Of a stretch of 64,000 nucleotides of DNA, positions 19,360 to 29,890 are shown in pieces. Origin of the DNA: Serpula lacrymans var. lacrymans S7.9 (Eukaryota > Basidiomycota > Agaricomycetes > Boletales > Serpulaceae); NCBI RefSeq assembly GCF_000218685.1, contig NW_006763290.1, forward strand, positions 1,634,315 through 1,698,314. The letters run 5' to 3'. The position numbers and the translations under genes are program-made. The notes below the pieces were generated by a model. That model had not been told where the DNA came from. It searched no databases and saw nothing but the letters and a program-made list of their open reading frames with translations. Every line of letters begins with the position of its first letter. Positions within the stretch are counted from its first letter, which is position 1.

Positions 19360-20452
19360 AGGCTTGCAATCAACTCAACAATGATTGGATCACGTGCCAG
19401 TTTCCGGGTTCCCAGAGTTTTCCCAGAGTCCGAGCTCAACTCTCATTTTGCTGTCCACATTGACACTATGTCAGAATCAATCATCCTGTACACTCGCCCT
19501 GTTGTTGAAGATGAGTCCAATCTAATGATTAAACCATTTAACCTGTCAATATGTTTTACTGGTGGTGTACCTGCATCGCACATTCCTTGGGGTGAAATTG
19601 TGAGTTCCTTGGCTTTATAATCTTGACTGACAGTACTGATTTTTCCACCCCCCTCTTTTGTAGCCTTTAAAATTAATGGTTGCTCTACCTAACGAGTGCA
19701 TGGGCCTGACTCCCATTTTCCAAATGTCGCCAATCAGGTTTTCATTTAGTAAAAGGGATGTCCATATCACAACACACAATGGGATCCACACCTGTGTACA
19801 GTGATTCTGGACCTTCTGGGCATGCAACCAATCAGTATGCTTTCCAAGTACACCTTGGTAGCTTAGTTGGTAAAAGCACCAGACCATGAAAGCTGGAGTC
19901 CCAGGTTCAAGCCCTGGCCAATGCATGTTTTCTCATACTATAAACAAATGTCATAATTTGTCAGTCCATACAGGAGCAGGAGCATCAGGTAATGGAGATG
20001 TAAGTCTATTATTTTAATCCAAATATATTGCTCACTCCCTGCAGAACATTAACCGACCAATTCCCTTCCTCCCCCTCAAGTTGTTGTTTGATCCTGGAAG
20101 CAGTCAGTGCTGGATCAACTTAGTGGCCAAGATTCAGACTTGGTTACTTGAGGATGTGGTTGACCATCGTTGCCATGCTTGGATTTGGGGCCGAGAAGCA
20201 TTTTGGATGGTGTTTGTGGCCGCATATCTAGATTTCCCTGCTAGTGACTGGTCTGGTTGGAGCTCAAAGATTTTGCTGGAAGGTTTATTTCTCGACAGTT
20301 GGATGGCTAAAATGAACAATAAAAACTGTCAACATTTGGCAGAGGGTGGAGCTTATGGTGAGCAGATTGCTCATGTAGCCGCTAGAGCCATCATCTGGCA
20401 GGATTTTCAAGATCTTCTCGCACTTTCCTGCCAGCACCGCATCTTTGATTAA
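19360..20452 (+). pseudogene. Partner protein of the divergent pair, copy 1, interrupted by a SINE
   Basis: Exon 1 (about 19360-19602) includes FNLSICFTGGVPASHIPWGE. An intron from GTGAGT to TTTGTAG (about 19603-19662) follows. Exon 2 reads PLKLMVALPNECMGLTPIFQ and continues to KRDVH at 19765, where a SINE (19767-19963) interrupts it. After a further intron ending CTGCAG near 20043, the last exon (stop near 20452) reads PIPFLPLKLLFDPGSSQCW, KIQTWLL and WGREAFWMVFVAAYLDFP. The copy at 28360-29228 aligns block by block with the same first intron position. The N-terminal half looks beta-rich and the C-terminal half helical with many Trp. No known domain recognised. Without the SINE and one target repeat the frame would read through VHTGAG. 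Confidence 0.6.
19767..19963 (+). mobile_element. tRNA-derived SINE, copy 1
   Basis: Flanked by the 7-bp direct repeat GTCCATA (19760-19766 and 19964-19970). Begins TCACAACACACAATGGGATC. Contains a tRNA-like part (about 19853-19925) with A-box-like TAGCTTAGTTGG and B-box-like GGTTCAAGCCC and a perfect 5-bp T stem (CCAGG/CCTGG). The anticodon arm does not fold properly. Ends in an A/T-rich tail. A second copy lies at 40099-40264. The tRNA-like head, tail and target duplication are what defines a SINE transcribed by RNA polymerase III. Confidence 0.8.
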
Positions 20453-21820
20453 TTAGAATTTTGACGTGCTTTTGTAGTCCTTTTGTACACACTCTTGTTG
20501 TCTTACTTAGCGGTGATTGCCTTACATGTTTTAAGGTATCTGGTGGTACTAGGATTATATTATTGTGAGCAACCCAAAGTGTCTGATGAGGTTTTGCAGT
20601 TTGCTACAATATATATACAATGTTACAAACTTCCGATATATATATTAAATGCAAAGCTATTCTCAAGGCCTGAAACATTATATCTGTAAGGATTATATCT
20701 TGGAAATTTTTTTACAGACATAGCAATAGCGCAAATTAATGAATCTCAGAGATCTCAGAAATATTTAAAGTTATCGTTCAGGCAGGCGCACTCACCAGGC
20801 CACTACAAAATATTTTCTATTTGGCTGTTGCCAGCAACCAACAGGGCTCACACAGGACATAAATAAAACTTTATTTCTACTTTTTTGTCAAATATCATCA
20901 ATTACACTACCTGTTTTGGTGGTGTAAGTCCCTTGTCTCCTTTGGGGGAATGTCACACCTCCTGCCAAAAAGAGGTCCAAGTGTCCTAACCGGTTCACAG
21001 AACCTCTCTGCGGAGTGTGAATGTGAAGTGGCTGGACTTGAGCCTAACTAACAGCCTCTAATTAGACATGCATCATAATTTAATTACCATTCTACACTGC
21101 TAATCCGGGCAAACCTCTCTGAAACGGTAAAAGAGCGCTACCTCTCACAGAGGTTTACGGAGATATTTGTAAGATAAGATCTGTCAACATGTGGCCAATA
21201 ATAACCAAATAGATAATATAAATGCATCCTGCGCAGTAGTCCCAAGTGGCTATACAAGACCTTCACGGAATGATTCAAGGATGTTGATAGTCGCAGCTGA
21301 TTGGTTTGTTTTTATCAGGCAATATCCATGATGACATATTAACGTCTTGCAAATAGCTGAGTTGCGTCTTTGAGGCCTCTGTAATGATGTGCAGAGAATA
21401 CCCATACCTGTAGTTCGGGGAAATGCTTTGTTGATGGTTTTCCTGACAGGACAATTCAATGTTTGAGAAGTGTCTGCTGCCCGGCTTGCTGCACCATAAT
21501 ATGATATATGTACCAATATCCATCACATAGAATCATGGCATTTGCGATTCACTGTTCCATCCAAGGCTCTGATACTGATACCAAGATAGCAAGAGTGTGA
21601 TGATGACATTAAATTTTCCACTGAGATTGTACCGTACTACAGAATGTGCAATGAATGAATGCATAAACAAATGTGATTAAACGATGTGGCGAGTAGGTAC
21701 GTGGCAGACAAATCAACATAGGAAAGCAGCTTAAACAAAAGAAAAAAAGAGACTGTAACTACCGGCCCTTCACCAAATCAACTGAGCATGAATCATCCTC
21801 TGCCATTCGATACTCACTGA
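20453..21820. other. Intergenic stretch, nothing recognised
   Basis: Short overlapping frames only. The minus-strand pieces at 21250-21526 overlap in two frames and have no similarity I recognise. A/T-rich tracts around 20600-20700 and 20860 break up any coding signal. Confidence 0.45.
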
Positions 21821-21829
21821 GTCAACTGT

Positions 21830-23270
21830 AGGGACGAGTCTTCCTGGCTCAGCGTAAGTTGCCATGTCAACTTGGAGACTCTCAGTAAAGAAGCTGCAAC
21901 AAGGATCAGATTACCACAAGACAGTTATCATTAAGAAACTACTCACTCTTTCATGTTATCTTCCCATTCCTCGGTGGACGCGGTACCCTTCTTCGCAAAC
22001 TCCCGCAACTCTTCAAGCAGCTGGTCTACATATACCCAGAACTGCTCGTCTTTCCACACATGGGGGGTGCATGTCTCTTCTGCATCTTGCTCGCTGTTTG
22101 GAGTCATCGGTCGGTGTTCAGATTGATCAGTTGTGCTATTATGGCCACCAGCTTCTTGTTGCTCAGCAGCTGCTGTGTCTTGACTGGAGCCTTGTGAGGC
22201 AACAATCCTGCGGAACTCCACTAGCAAGGCGCACTACACAGCACTGAGCATGTCGCAAAGGAATGCATAAGACTGACTTACCATGAAAGTAATTCTGGCC
22301 CAGTGGGCCAGAGTGATCTCCATCACTCTCGGCGGAATGAGAGATTTTGTCAGTATGGAAATATCTTGTTTCTTTTGGATACTCATCCATAGCTAGAATA
22401 AGGCAGAAGTATTTTATTAGCTTGTGCGATACTATCTGATGGGTCCTTACCTTTGGCTTTATGTTCCCTCTTGCAGCTGTTAATAAGTCCTTAATCAATG
22501 AGCTCAACTTGCTTCGGATTTTGGGATCTTGCAGGAACTCCGGATTGATCTTGAAGACATTTGGATTTTTCTCAAGAAATTCCTATACAAGCAGCTGAAA
22601 AAATAAGAAAAAAATTTAAATACAAACACTTACAAAAACGCGGTCTCCGAGATCAGTCACATAAGCTGTAAGATTGTGAGAGAAGAGACAAGCTCATAGA
22701 CGATTATTCAGCAGTTTCTGGGTGTTAACAGTGAGTCTTTCAAACATGAACAAAAATAAGGAACGGCTCACCCTAAAATCCGCTGATTCCAATCTTTCCA
22801 AGGCTTTGTCTCTATCACTAGCTTGACAATTTGTGTCCATGGAAAGGAGGTGGCCTTTGATGTCGAGCATCATCTTTACTATACTGCCCAGCTTGTGAAA
22901 ACTGCTATATCAGTCTTGCCAAAAGAATACCACAATGTACTTATCTCTGCGAAAGCATCAAGGCTGCGGGGAGGCAGCTTGTAAGTTTTGCTCACTTCCA
23001 CGCCCAGCCCTTTGAGACACTTGATACTTGTTTGATTGGACTCTTCAAATAAATAAGACTGGGGACGAGTCAAACCTGTCCGTGAAGTGCAAAGAGTCCT
23101 AGGTAGACTGGAAAAAATAGACTCCACACCCCCACCCAAGGCCGGTGGGGACTGTGGAGATGTTCCACCATTCAGATTTCCTATGAGGCTATCGACAACC
23201 TGTTGTCACTTGAATTGAGAGAGCAAGGACATCCGAGCTGCTATTCTGAAAGAAAATGGTGAGCTCTGGG
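21830..23270 (-). pseudogene. Dispersed Agaricomycete multi-exon gene or remnant
   Basis: Read on the minus strand, coding-like blocks separated by short GT-AG introns are: a Pro/Ser-rich start with FEESNQTSIKCLKGLGVEVS and YKLPPRSLDAFAEISTLWYS (23139-22879); KIRSKLSSLIKDLLTAARGN and YPKETRYFHTDKIS (about 22560-22350); FWVYVDQLLEELREFAKK plus TASTEEWEDNMKE (about 22060-21945); and LQVDMATYAEPG at the end (about 21880). The tail resembles, from memory, an uncharacterised multicopy Agaricomycete family ending FWxxVDxxLxxxR...FFxxxLxxD. An exact gene model is not possible by eye. Whether it is still functional is unclear. Confidence 0.4.
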
Positions 23271-23466
23271 TGCGACGGGGACTGAAAGGGAAGGGAAAAA
23301 AATAGAGCCCAACTCAGACGTAAGCAAACCCTTTAAGCTCCGTGTCTCCACAAACATGATGGAGCAAGGAAAAAAACAATAATCCTGCAGGCCCCAAGCA
23401 ACAGCTGACATGCAGAAAGATAATACTTAACAGTATCAAAAAAAATCAGATTTGTCTCTGTGAATG

Positions 23467-26400
23467 CTAGTTTGAATTATAATAATATGAGGGGTATGAA
23501 GGCTGGAACGGTGAATATAATGGCTGCAAAGGCTGGCCTGGTGAATACAAGGGCTGTGACACCATTTGTGTCTGAGAATAGTCAGTCTGCGGATAGGAAT
23601 CTGGCGGAGGCAATGGATTTTGATGATGGTGTGAGTGAAATGGGCCAGGGAGCGGAATTTGATTATGGTGATACTGGTAGGGAGTTGAGCTGGGTTGTGG
23701 TGTGGGCGGGGAGAGCATTTGAACATTTGATGGCCTGAGCCTTGATTGTGGATAAACTTGTCGAGTGGGAGGGAGAGGACAACTGTCATTTGAGGGCCTA
23801 CTGCTACTACTTCCTTTATTTTGGCCTCTTCTGGTTGGTGTGGGGTCAAAGGCGGGCATTGGTATTGGTAGAACAGCAATTCCTTGGTTGTCAAGAGAGC
23901 TGGTGGTGCCTTCCCCCTGTGCCCCTTGAAGAGCCTTCTTTTCACGTATAAGCTTGGCAGCATTCAGTTGAACCTCTTTGACATTGCAAACCCGAGGTGT
24001 TTTGATGTGAAGTTGTGGGGGAACTACAGAACATATATGACTGTTATTATGAAGTGCATAGATATTGGTTGAACTGCTTGTGTGTGACAACCTGGGTGAC
24101 CTTGGTGGTTTTGCTGTATTCTTGCCGCACAGGAACCATTTTGACATTACTACAGTTTGCAGAACAGCAGTCATGCAGAACATTAACCGTGCAAAGGAAA
24201 TTCTATAGAGAGGTCAGTATTGTAGTTGAGCGATAATAGAAAATAAATTACTTTTGGGGTAAACACATCCTGTACGTCCATAATTTGCAAGCAAGGAATG
24301 AGAAGTTTGGGGTGTAGCGCTGGCAGGAACTCTAAATAAGTAATCACAATATGAGTGGCCACTCGTGGCTTCTCCTCAGTCACAAGAATCTCTATGACTT
24401 GGCCAATACGTGGGTGGTTTTTGTTAGATGCAGAAGAGATGACTACATAGCTACCAAGTTTTGCTTCATCACCATTCTGTGTTATGAATGCTGAAGCCTT
24501 CATCATCCTTGGTTGATTGACTGGAGCAGTACGGTGACACTTGATGTAAACCTGCGCCGAGTGCGTTGATTTCCAGGAAATATATTTTTGCAGTCGGCAT
24601 TGTGTTGTGCTGAAAAACCTGGCTGTACCCGCTACTTTCTTAGGATTCAGATGGAGTCCAAACAGATGATGTTGCTCTGGGTGGTTAGCAATGTGATCAT
24701 GTATTGTACAACCTGCATTTAACCAGTTTCCAGTGGTGGGGTCATGCCAGTACCCACCCGTAGTAATGTGCTTGATGGTGTCTTGTGAAGCAAACAATTG
24801 ACAGCTATCCCGACTAGGAGCTTTCCGATTGCTGTAAACCAACAAAAGCCAAAAAACGTGGTTGAAGGATTCATACCGTTCTGTTGAGAACAGCAAAGCT
24901 GGGCCAAATCTACATATAAAGGCTGGTAAGTGGAGCAGAAAATGAATTTTTGGTTTTGTTATTAGTATGCTGGGTGCGCATTTTGCAGTGATGTTCAGAA
25001 AGTCTTCAATGGTTCGTGAGAGTTGAGCCTGTATGTGTTATCATCAACAGTCTGCAATATTAATGGATTTGGACTCACCAAATACTCCTTGGTATTGTCA
25101 ATTTTTGTGTGCCACAAAAGTACAACCAAATCACCAATGACACTCCAAGCATCAAGGACGTCTTGCGAAACTAGGTCATAAATCATATAAGGCATTACCT
25201 GGGCAAGACTTTTAAAATGTTTGCCAATAAGGCTGCCCTTGAATCAACAGATATATTCTGCCCCAAGCTGTACCGTATTAAGGCCATCCTTGTTGATAAA
25301 TTTGAGCCGAGTCTGGAATTTAGTTAGTAAATGTGACTTCTTGAGGAGCCATACTGTTTGCCCCCAGAAATACTTTACAACACCCAGTAATACGGTGTGC
25401 AAAATCTCAGTGGGAGTGTCTTGATGAATATCAACTGCTGGCATCCCTAGAAGTGGGTTAATGTGATGGTCAAGTGTAGAACCCTGCAGTAGGGTCTCAA
25501 GCTCCTGTCCGAGTTGCTGGCACACTTCTATTTCAGGTAAAGCAGGCTTCACTGGTTCACACTTACGCAATTGCTTGCCCAGTGCAAGCAATTGTTGAAC
25601 GATTGAGGCGCTAGTGCTGTTGCGTATCCCTGAGTTTGTCACCGCAGTTTTCACTTTATTATTTCCACCGGACTCAAGGGAACAATCCACTTGCCGGTGG
25701 ATTTGTTCTTGCGTCTCTTCTGGGTTTTGAGGTGGCCCACACTGCAAAAAAAGGAGAGATAGAAGGGTTAAGGAGACGAGATAGAAAGAAATGGCTTACT
25801 TTGAATATGTTCTGATATCCCTCGTTAGTTTTTTTCTGTGCTTGAGTGCCGCCGACTTTACACATTCTGCAAAAAAAGTTACTTTTCAGTCCTGAATGGC
25901 TACACTTCTCAGCGTGCATGGGGTTGTCTCCTGCAACAAATAGAATGTAAGGAAGTAACATGACTTCTTGCTCATACTTGCAATCCCAGGTAATAACACC
26001 CAAATCTGCTGCTTCACTACATGTGATCTGTGTAAGTTGTATGGATGACATGAGAGGAGAGCTGTTACCAACCGGATAGAATCAGTGACACCTTTCATTA
26101 ACTCCATCGGTGCAGCATGTGGTGAGGATGAAACAAACCACACAGAAAACTCCTTCTCAAGCATCTTCCGGGGCATTAAGGTGTTAGAGAGGTACACTAC
26201 ATGGTGCTTGTTCCACTGCTTTGATACATTGCTGGACACATTATCCATGAAAATTATTAGTGGGACTGTCCGAACTGGATGATTCTATTACATGAATCAG
26301 TCAGAGGACTGAAAGATTGATGTGAGGAGATTTGACTTATCAGTAAATCCAGTAAATTCCTGCGGATTAGCCTGAATTTCCTTGAATGTCCGCACAAATG

Positions 26401-27300
26401 TGAGTGTTGGTGCAATGATGCACTCTGGATCCACAATAAAACCGGCCTATAATTGAGAAGTGTTTGAAATGTCAGCAAGACTGATGGAGGTAGAATACTT
26501 ACCTCAGATGGAACGACAGAGTGCCCGATAGCTAGTGTCTCCACAATACCTAACTGATCTGGAGACTGGAATATTTTCTTGGGAATGAAATAGGCACCAT
26601 TGCTTTGTTGTAGAAGTTCGTCAACAAAATATATCTTGCCATTTATGAGAATAAAAGGTGCCACAAGGGAGAACGGGAGATCATGTAACATCTTTGTTCC
26701 ATGGTGAACCTGAGACATGGAACCATCACCTTCTTCGGGGTAATCTTGCATGGAACATCTTGTAATCAGGTTTGAATAGTCCTGTTCATTGTTGGGTTGA
26801 TTTAGTTAAGCTACTACATGTCTGAAAAAAAACCTACATTTGCAATCGCTCGAGCGACTGAATTTTGATAGAATACATGACTGGTATTTGTAGTCTTCTT
26901 TTTGGTTGGGTTTCCTACAAGTTTGCAAATCCTTTCTTGGCATTTCTTCAATGCATGGAGTGTTGGAACATTGTGCGCTGATAGCTCTTTGGCCCAGGAC
27001 AAAACGGCCTTTTTCTGAGCATGAGAAAATTGGAGCCGGGGCAAACTAAAAAGAAGGTCAGTTGCAAACACCTGGCAGGATCAGGTTAGTATATTCTCAG
27101 GTCATATAGTGACACAAGAAGTTGGCTTACCTCTTGAGATGGCCATGGATAGGTTGGTGTGCTGGGGTGAACATCAGTTTGCAATGTTTCAAATGTGCTA
27201 CCAGGGATATCTGTAGATAGGACCTCTATTGTGCACAGTTTTTAAGGAGGAGTCTATGTACCTGGACATTCAATGCCAAAATTGTCACCATCTCCTTCTA
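23467..27300 (-). CDS. Transposon-associated multi-exon gene of a large Agaricomycete family
   Basis: On the minus strand the order of blocks matches a long multi-exon protein that I know as highly repeated in Agaricomycetes: LVAPFILINGKIYFVDELL (about 26670), DNVSSNVSKQWNKHHVVYLS (26248), GDNPMHAEKCSHSGLKSNFF-CRMCKVGGT (about 25930-25850), DIHQDTPTEILHTVLLGVVK-YFWGQTVWLL (about 25430-25340), MIYDLVSQDVLDAWSVIGDL (25190), FSTERYESFNHVF and YSNRKAPSRD (24890-24800), then a C-terminal Cys-rich part CTVNVLHDCCSANCSNV (24200). The last part (24090-23467) is Pro/Ser/Tyr-rich with repeats of QPLYSP. The C-x2-C and H-rich centre suggests metal binding. Splice sites are visible, for example the intron of about 50 bp at 24250-24201 (GTAATT to CTATAG). 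A frame break near 24120 suggests either another intron or damage. Function unproven; probably a transposase or element-encoded protein. Confidence 0.55.
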
Positions 27301-27359
27301 TTCCTAGTTCTTCAGTTGCAGGACGCAAACGGCACGAGAAAGGTGATAAAATTGGACAA

Positions 27360-27432
27360 TGACCAGACCAGGGATTGAACTTGGAACCTTCTGAATACAT
27401 GCCAGCTGCTCTACCAATTGAGCTATATGGCC
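27360..27432 (-). pseudogene. tRNA-like cloverleaf (tRNA-Thr UGU-like) or SINE head
   Basis: Exactly 73 nt read on the minus strand, starting GGCCATATAGCTCAATTGG. It folds with an acceptor stem of 6/7 pairs (one wobble), a perfect D stem GCTC/GAGC, an anticodon stem of 4/5 pairs, a T stem of 4/5 pairs and the T loop TTCAATC. The anticodon position reads TGT, but position 33 is A instead of the invariant U, and three stem mismatches remain. There is a TTTT run shortly downstream. A degraded tRNA or the head of another SINE is more likely than a working tRNA. Confidence 0.55.
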
Positions 27433-27714
27433 AAGGTTATACAATGTAGGATCTTAAACATGACATGCAACCACGGATGTCTTACACAGTATAGCTGCTG
27501 CATACTGGATTGGCTTACAAATCAGAGGTATTATCCTATGGGGTATTGGTATGTCAGAGTATATTCTAACAAAAGGACTATCGCCTTTGCTTAAAGATTC
27601 ACAGATTTCATGGTAGATGTCGACATCAGGCAGTAGCTTGAAGATACGGAGCCCAGAATCTGATCCCCATAAGTCTTGAAGTGGAAGTGGCTGGTCTTGG
27701 GGCGCATTACTCAG

Positions 27715-28111
27715 CTAAGGTGGAGGTTCACTGTATGGTGAGAGATGGCGGTGGCGAGGAGAGGCAGAATCAGGACAGAATATATTTTGTAGAGGTGTTT
27801 GGGGAGCTGGAGATGACCGAGATGGTGGGAGAGATGGGGCCCGGGATAGACAATGCAGGACAGATTCAGGCTCTGAGTGAAGTCTGGCAACGTGGTGTAT
27901 ATGCTTTTTGCTGGAATTGTGACCGGCCAAATGGCATCGCCTCATGGTTAAGAAAAGCCCATTCTGCTTGGGGCAGGCAAGGCATGCGACACATTTATCT
28001 CTGTCCAGGGAGCGGTAGACTACAGTAGGGAATTTAATAAATGCTTGGGTGTATCAATAATAAAATAAAAAGCAACTAACCTCGATCATCCAAATACACC
28101 GATTTGGGCAT
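27715..28111 (-). CDS. Finger-domain protein of the divergent pair, copy 2
   Basis: ATG at 28111 opens MPKSVYLDDRG. An intron 28080-28020 (GTTAGT to CTGTAG, phase 1) follows. The second exon reads VYRSLDRDKCVACLACPKQN then GLFLTMRRCHLAGHNSSKKH and a Ser/Pro-rich tail, with a stop at 27715-27717 (111 codons). The finger has C-x-x-C-x2-C upstream and C-H-x3-H downstream. Same start tripeptide, same intron position and same finger as the copy at 19094-19314, so selection has probably kept both halves. Lies head to head with the partner gene at 28360-29228. Family not recognised; it may act on DNA or RNA, or simply be a transposon-borne accessory. Full-length frame without stops. Confidence 0.65.
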
Positions 28112-28359
28112 GTGGGAACAATTTCCTAGTGGTATAGAGGGGACGGAAAATGTGTCTGTACTTCAATTGAGACCAGGAGATGTGTCTGTAACAAGTTCCT
28201 GGCGGTATGGATGGAACAAGAGATGTGCCAGTACCTCGATTGGGAGCTCAGAGGGTTTGAGGAAATGTTACGAAAGGACTTTGCTGGTTCTGGACCTTAC
28301 ACTGATAGAGGTTCAGGCCCGCCTTGTTCAGAGTGATCACAATCAGCACAGCCACCCCA

Positions 28360-29228
28360 AGTCCTCGCGCATCAGTTGTGTTGAACTGGTTCCCACCCTC
28401 ATACTTTTGCCTCCACCAACTCAATGGCTACAGTCGCATCAACAGTTTTATATCCCAAGGTTGCTAGTAGGGACTGGGGTACCAGAAATGGTTTAAACCC
28501 ATTGAACATGAGTCTTTTGTTTGAAGGATCAGTCCCAAATTCAAGGATTTTTTTTGCAGAAATGGTGAGTTTTTTTTTTTTCCCCCTCCATTCTCTTGTG
28601 CTTTGCATTGATAATAATCATCATATTTATCAGCGGTTGAAGGTGACAATCACACTCCCAAGAGACTGTGCTGGCATTACTCCAGTTATAAAGTCAGGAC
28701 CTTTGGACTTCATGTACGGCTCCAATAGCTTACAGTCAGTTCTTTGCCAAAATCAACGGGTACACATCAGTTTGTTGTTTCCTGATATTGACATTGCTAA
28801 TATTCTGGCAGGGACAAAGTGGTCTGGACATCCCCCTCTCATTCTTGCCTCTACACTCCAGCTTCAATCCTTACAATGCACAGTGTTGGATTGGACTGAT
28901 GAATAAGATTCAGCGTTGGCTGCTGATAGAAGTTGTTGACAGGCACTCTCTGGAGTGGACTTGGGGTCGAGAGGTTTTCTGGATGGCGTACATTGCTGCG
29001 TATCCCGAGTTTCCTAATGGCCGATGGACTATTTGGAGCCTGAAAATTTCTCCTGAAGGATCTTTCTTGGAGGGCTGGATGACAAAGTGCACATCAGCTG
29101 TTCAGGAGGAAATCAGGTTATTCAATGACAATGTGGACTATGTATCAACCAGGGGTGCAATCTGGGAGAGATTCCAAGACACAGTTGCCTTGATTTTTGA
29201 TGGCCGTGTAATTTCTGCTGGTATATAG
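28360..29228 (+). CDS. Partner protein of the divergent pair, copy 2
   Basis: Exon 1 carries SMATVASTVLYPKVASRDWG and LNMSLLFEGSVPNSRIFFAE and ends at the donor GTGAGT (28564); acceptor TATCAG is at about 28633. Exon 2 reads RLKVTITLPRDCAGITPVIK and INQRVHISLLFP-like sequence to about 28810. The final exon, in the next frame, reads LDIPLSFLPLHSSFNPYNAQ-CW, KIQRWLLIEVVDRHS, TWGREVFWMAYIAAYPEFP, LKISPEGSFLEGWM and ends at TAG 29226-29228. The first exon start is unclear: the frame has a TGA near 28378, so an upstream exon or damage is possible. Protein would be about 270 residues. Conserved Trp/Gly/Arg in WGREaFW and PEFP mark the family, which I do not recognise. Confidence 0.6.
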
Positions 29229-29890
29229 TTCTTTGTTCTCTCCTGTCCTCGCCGTGTCCTTGTTACAAATAACTTGCTGTGAATGAATGTTTTGACAAAC
29301 CTGCAGTATATTATGTCCTCGACACTAACTTCAGACATGCTTGAATGGTAAAACAATGACATTGCCTTTTGAGAAAGAATCTCAAGTTATACTTAGGTGA
29401 ACCTCTATATGGGTGTCTATGCACGGTCGGTATGATGGCCAAGAATCATTTATAATAAACATTCAAGAAATGCTACTATGTCAGCCATAGCAAAACCATT
29501 GCTGTAAACATCATACAGACGGCTACTGCAGCTCCCTGATACCACCAGAATACCTCTGGCAGACCTTGGATCTTTTGCTAACACAAACGACTGTGTCACA
29601 ACATTAGACTAAGCTTTGATTTTGAACCTCGGTAAATCCCTTACCAAGCGGCTAACTGGGCTTATAGCTTATATATGACCGTCATATTTCGTCAAACATG
29701 ACTTAAGCGTAGGCCAAATTTAGCGGTGTAGTTAGAGACATCCCGTGGGAATCACAAGTGGGGGTGCCCGGAGGGCGATGTTATTTGACTGTAAGCGGAC
29801 TCGGCGTTTGCTTACATAAAACATGGACCCACAAGAACCACTAATTTCACACATTCCTTCTTCCCATCTTGTCATGCTCAGAGACTGGAC
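29229..29890. other. Intergenic region upstream of the forkhead gene
   Basis: No coding sequence recognised. This segment should hold the promoter of the forkhead gene that starts at 29891; no clear TATA box or known operator stands out. Confidence 0.4.

Noticed and set aside
19615..19926. 103-codon minus-strand frame
   Set aside because: It runs through the SINE tRNA-like part and the antisense of the partner exon.
23460..24240. Plus-strand frames over the Pro/Ser-rich region
   Set aside because: They are the opposite strand of the low-complexity C-terminal part of the minus-strand transposon-associated gene.
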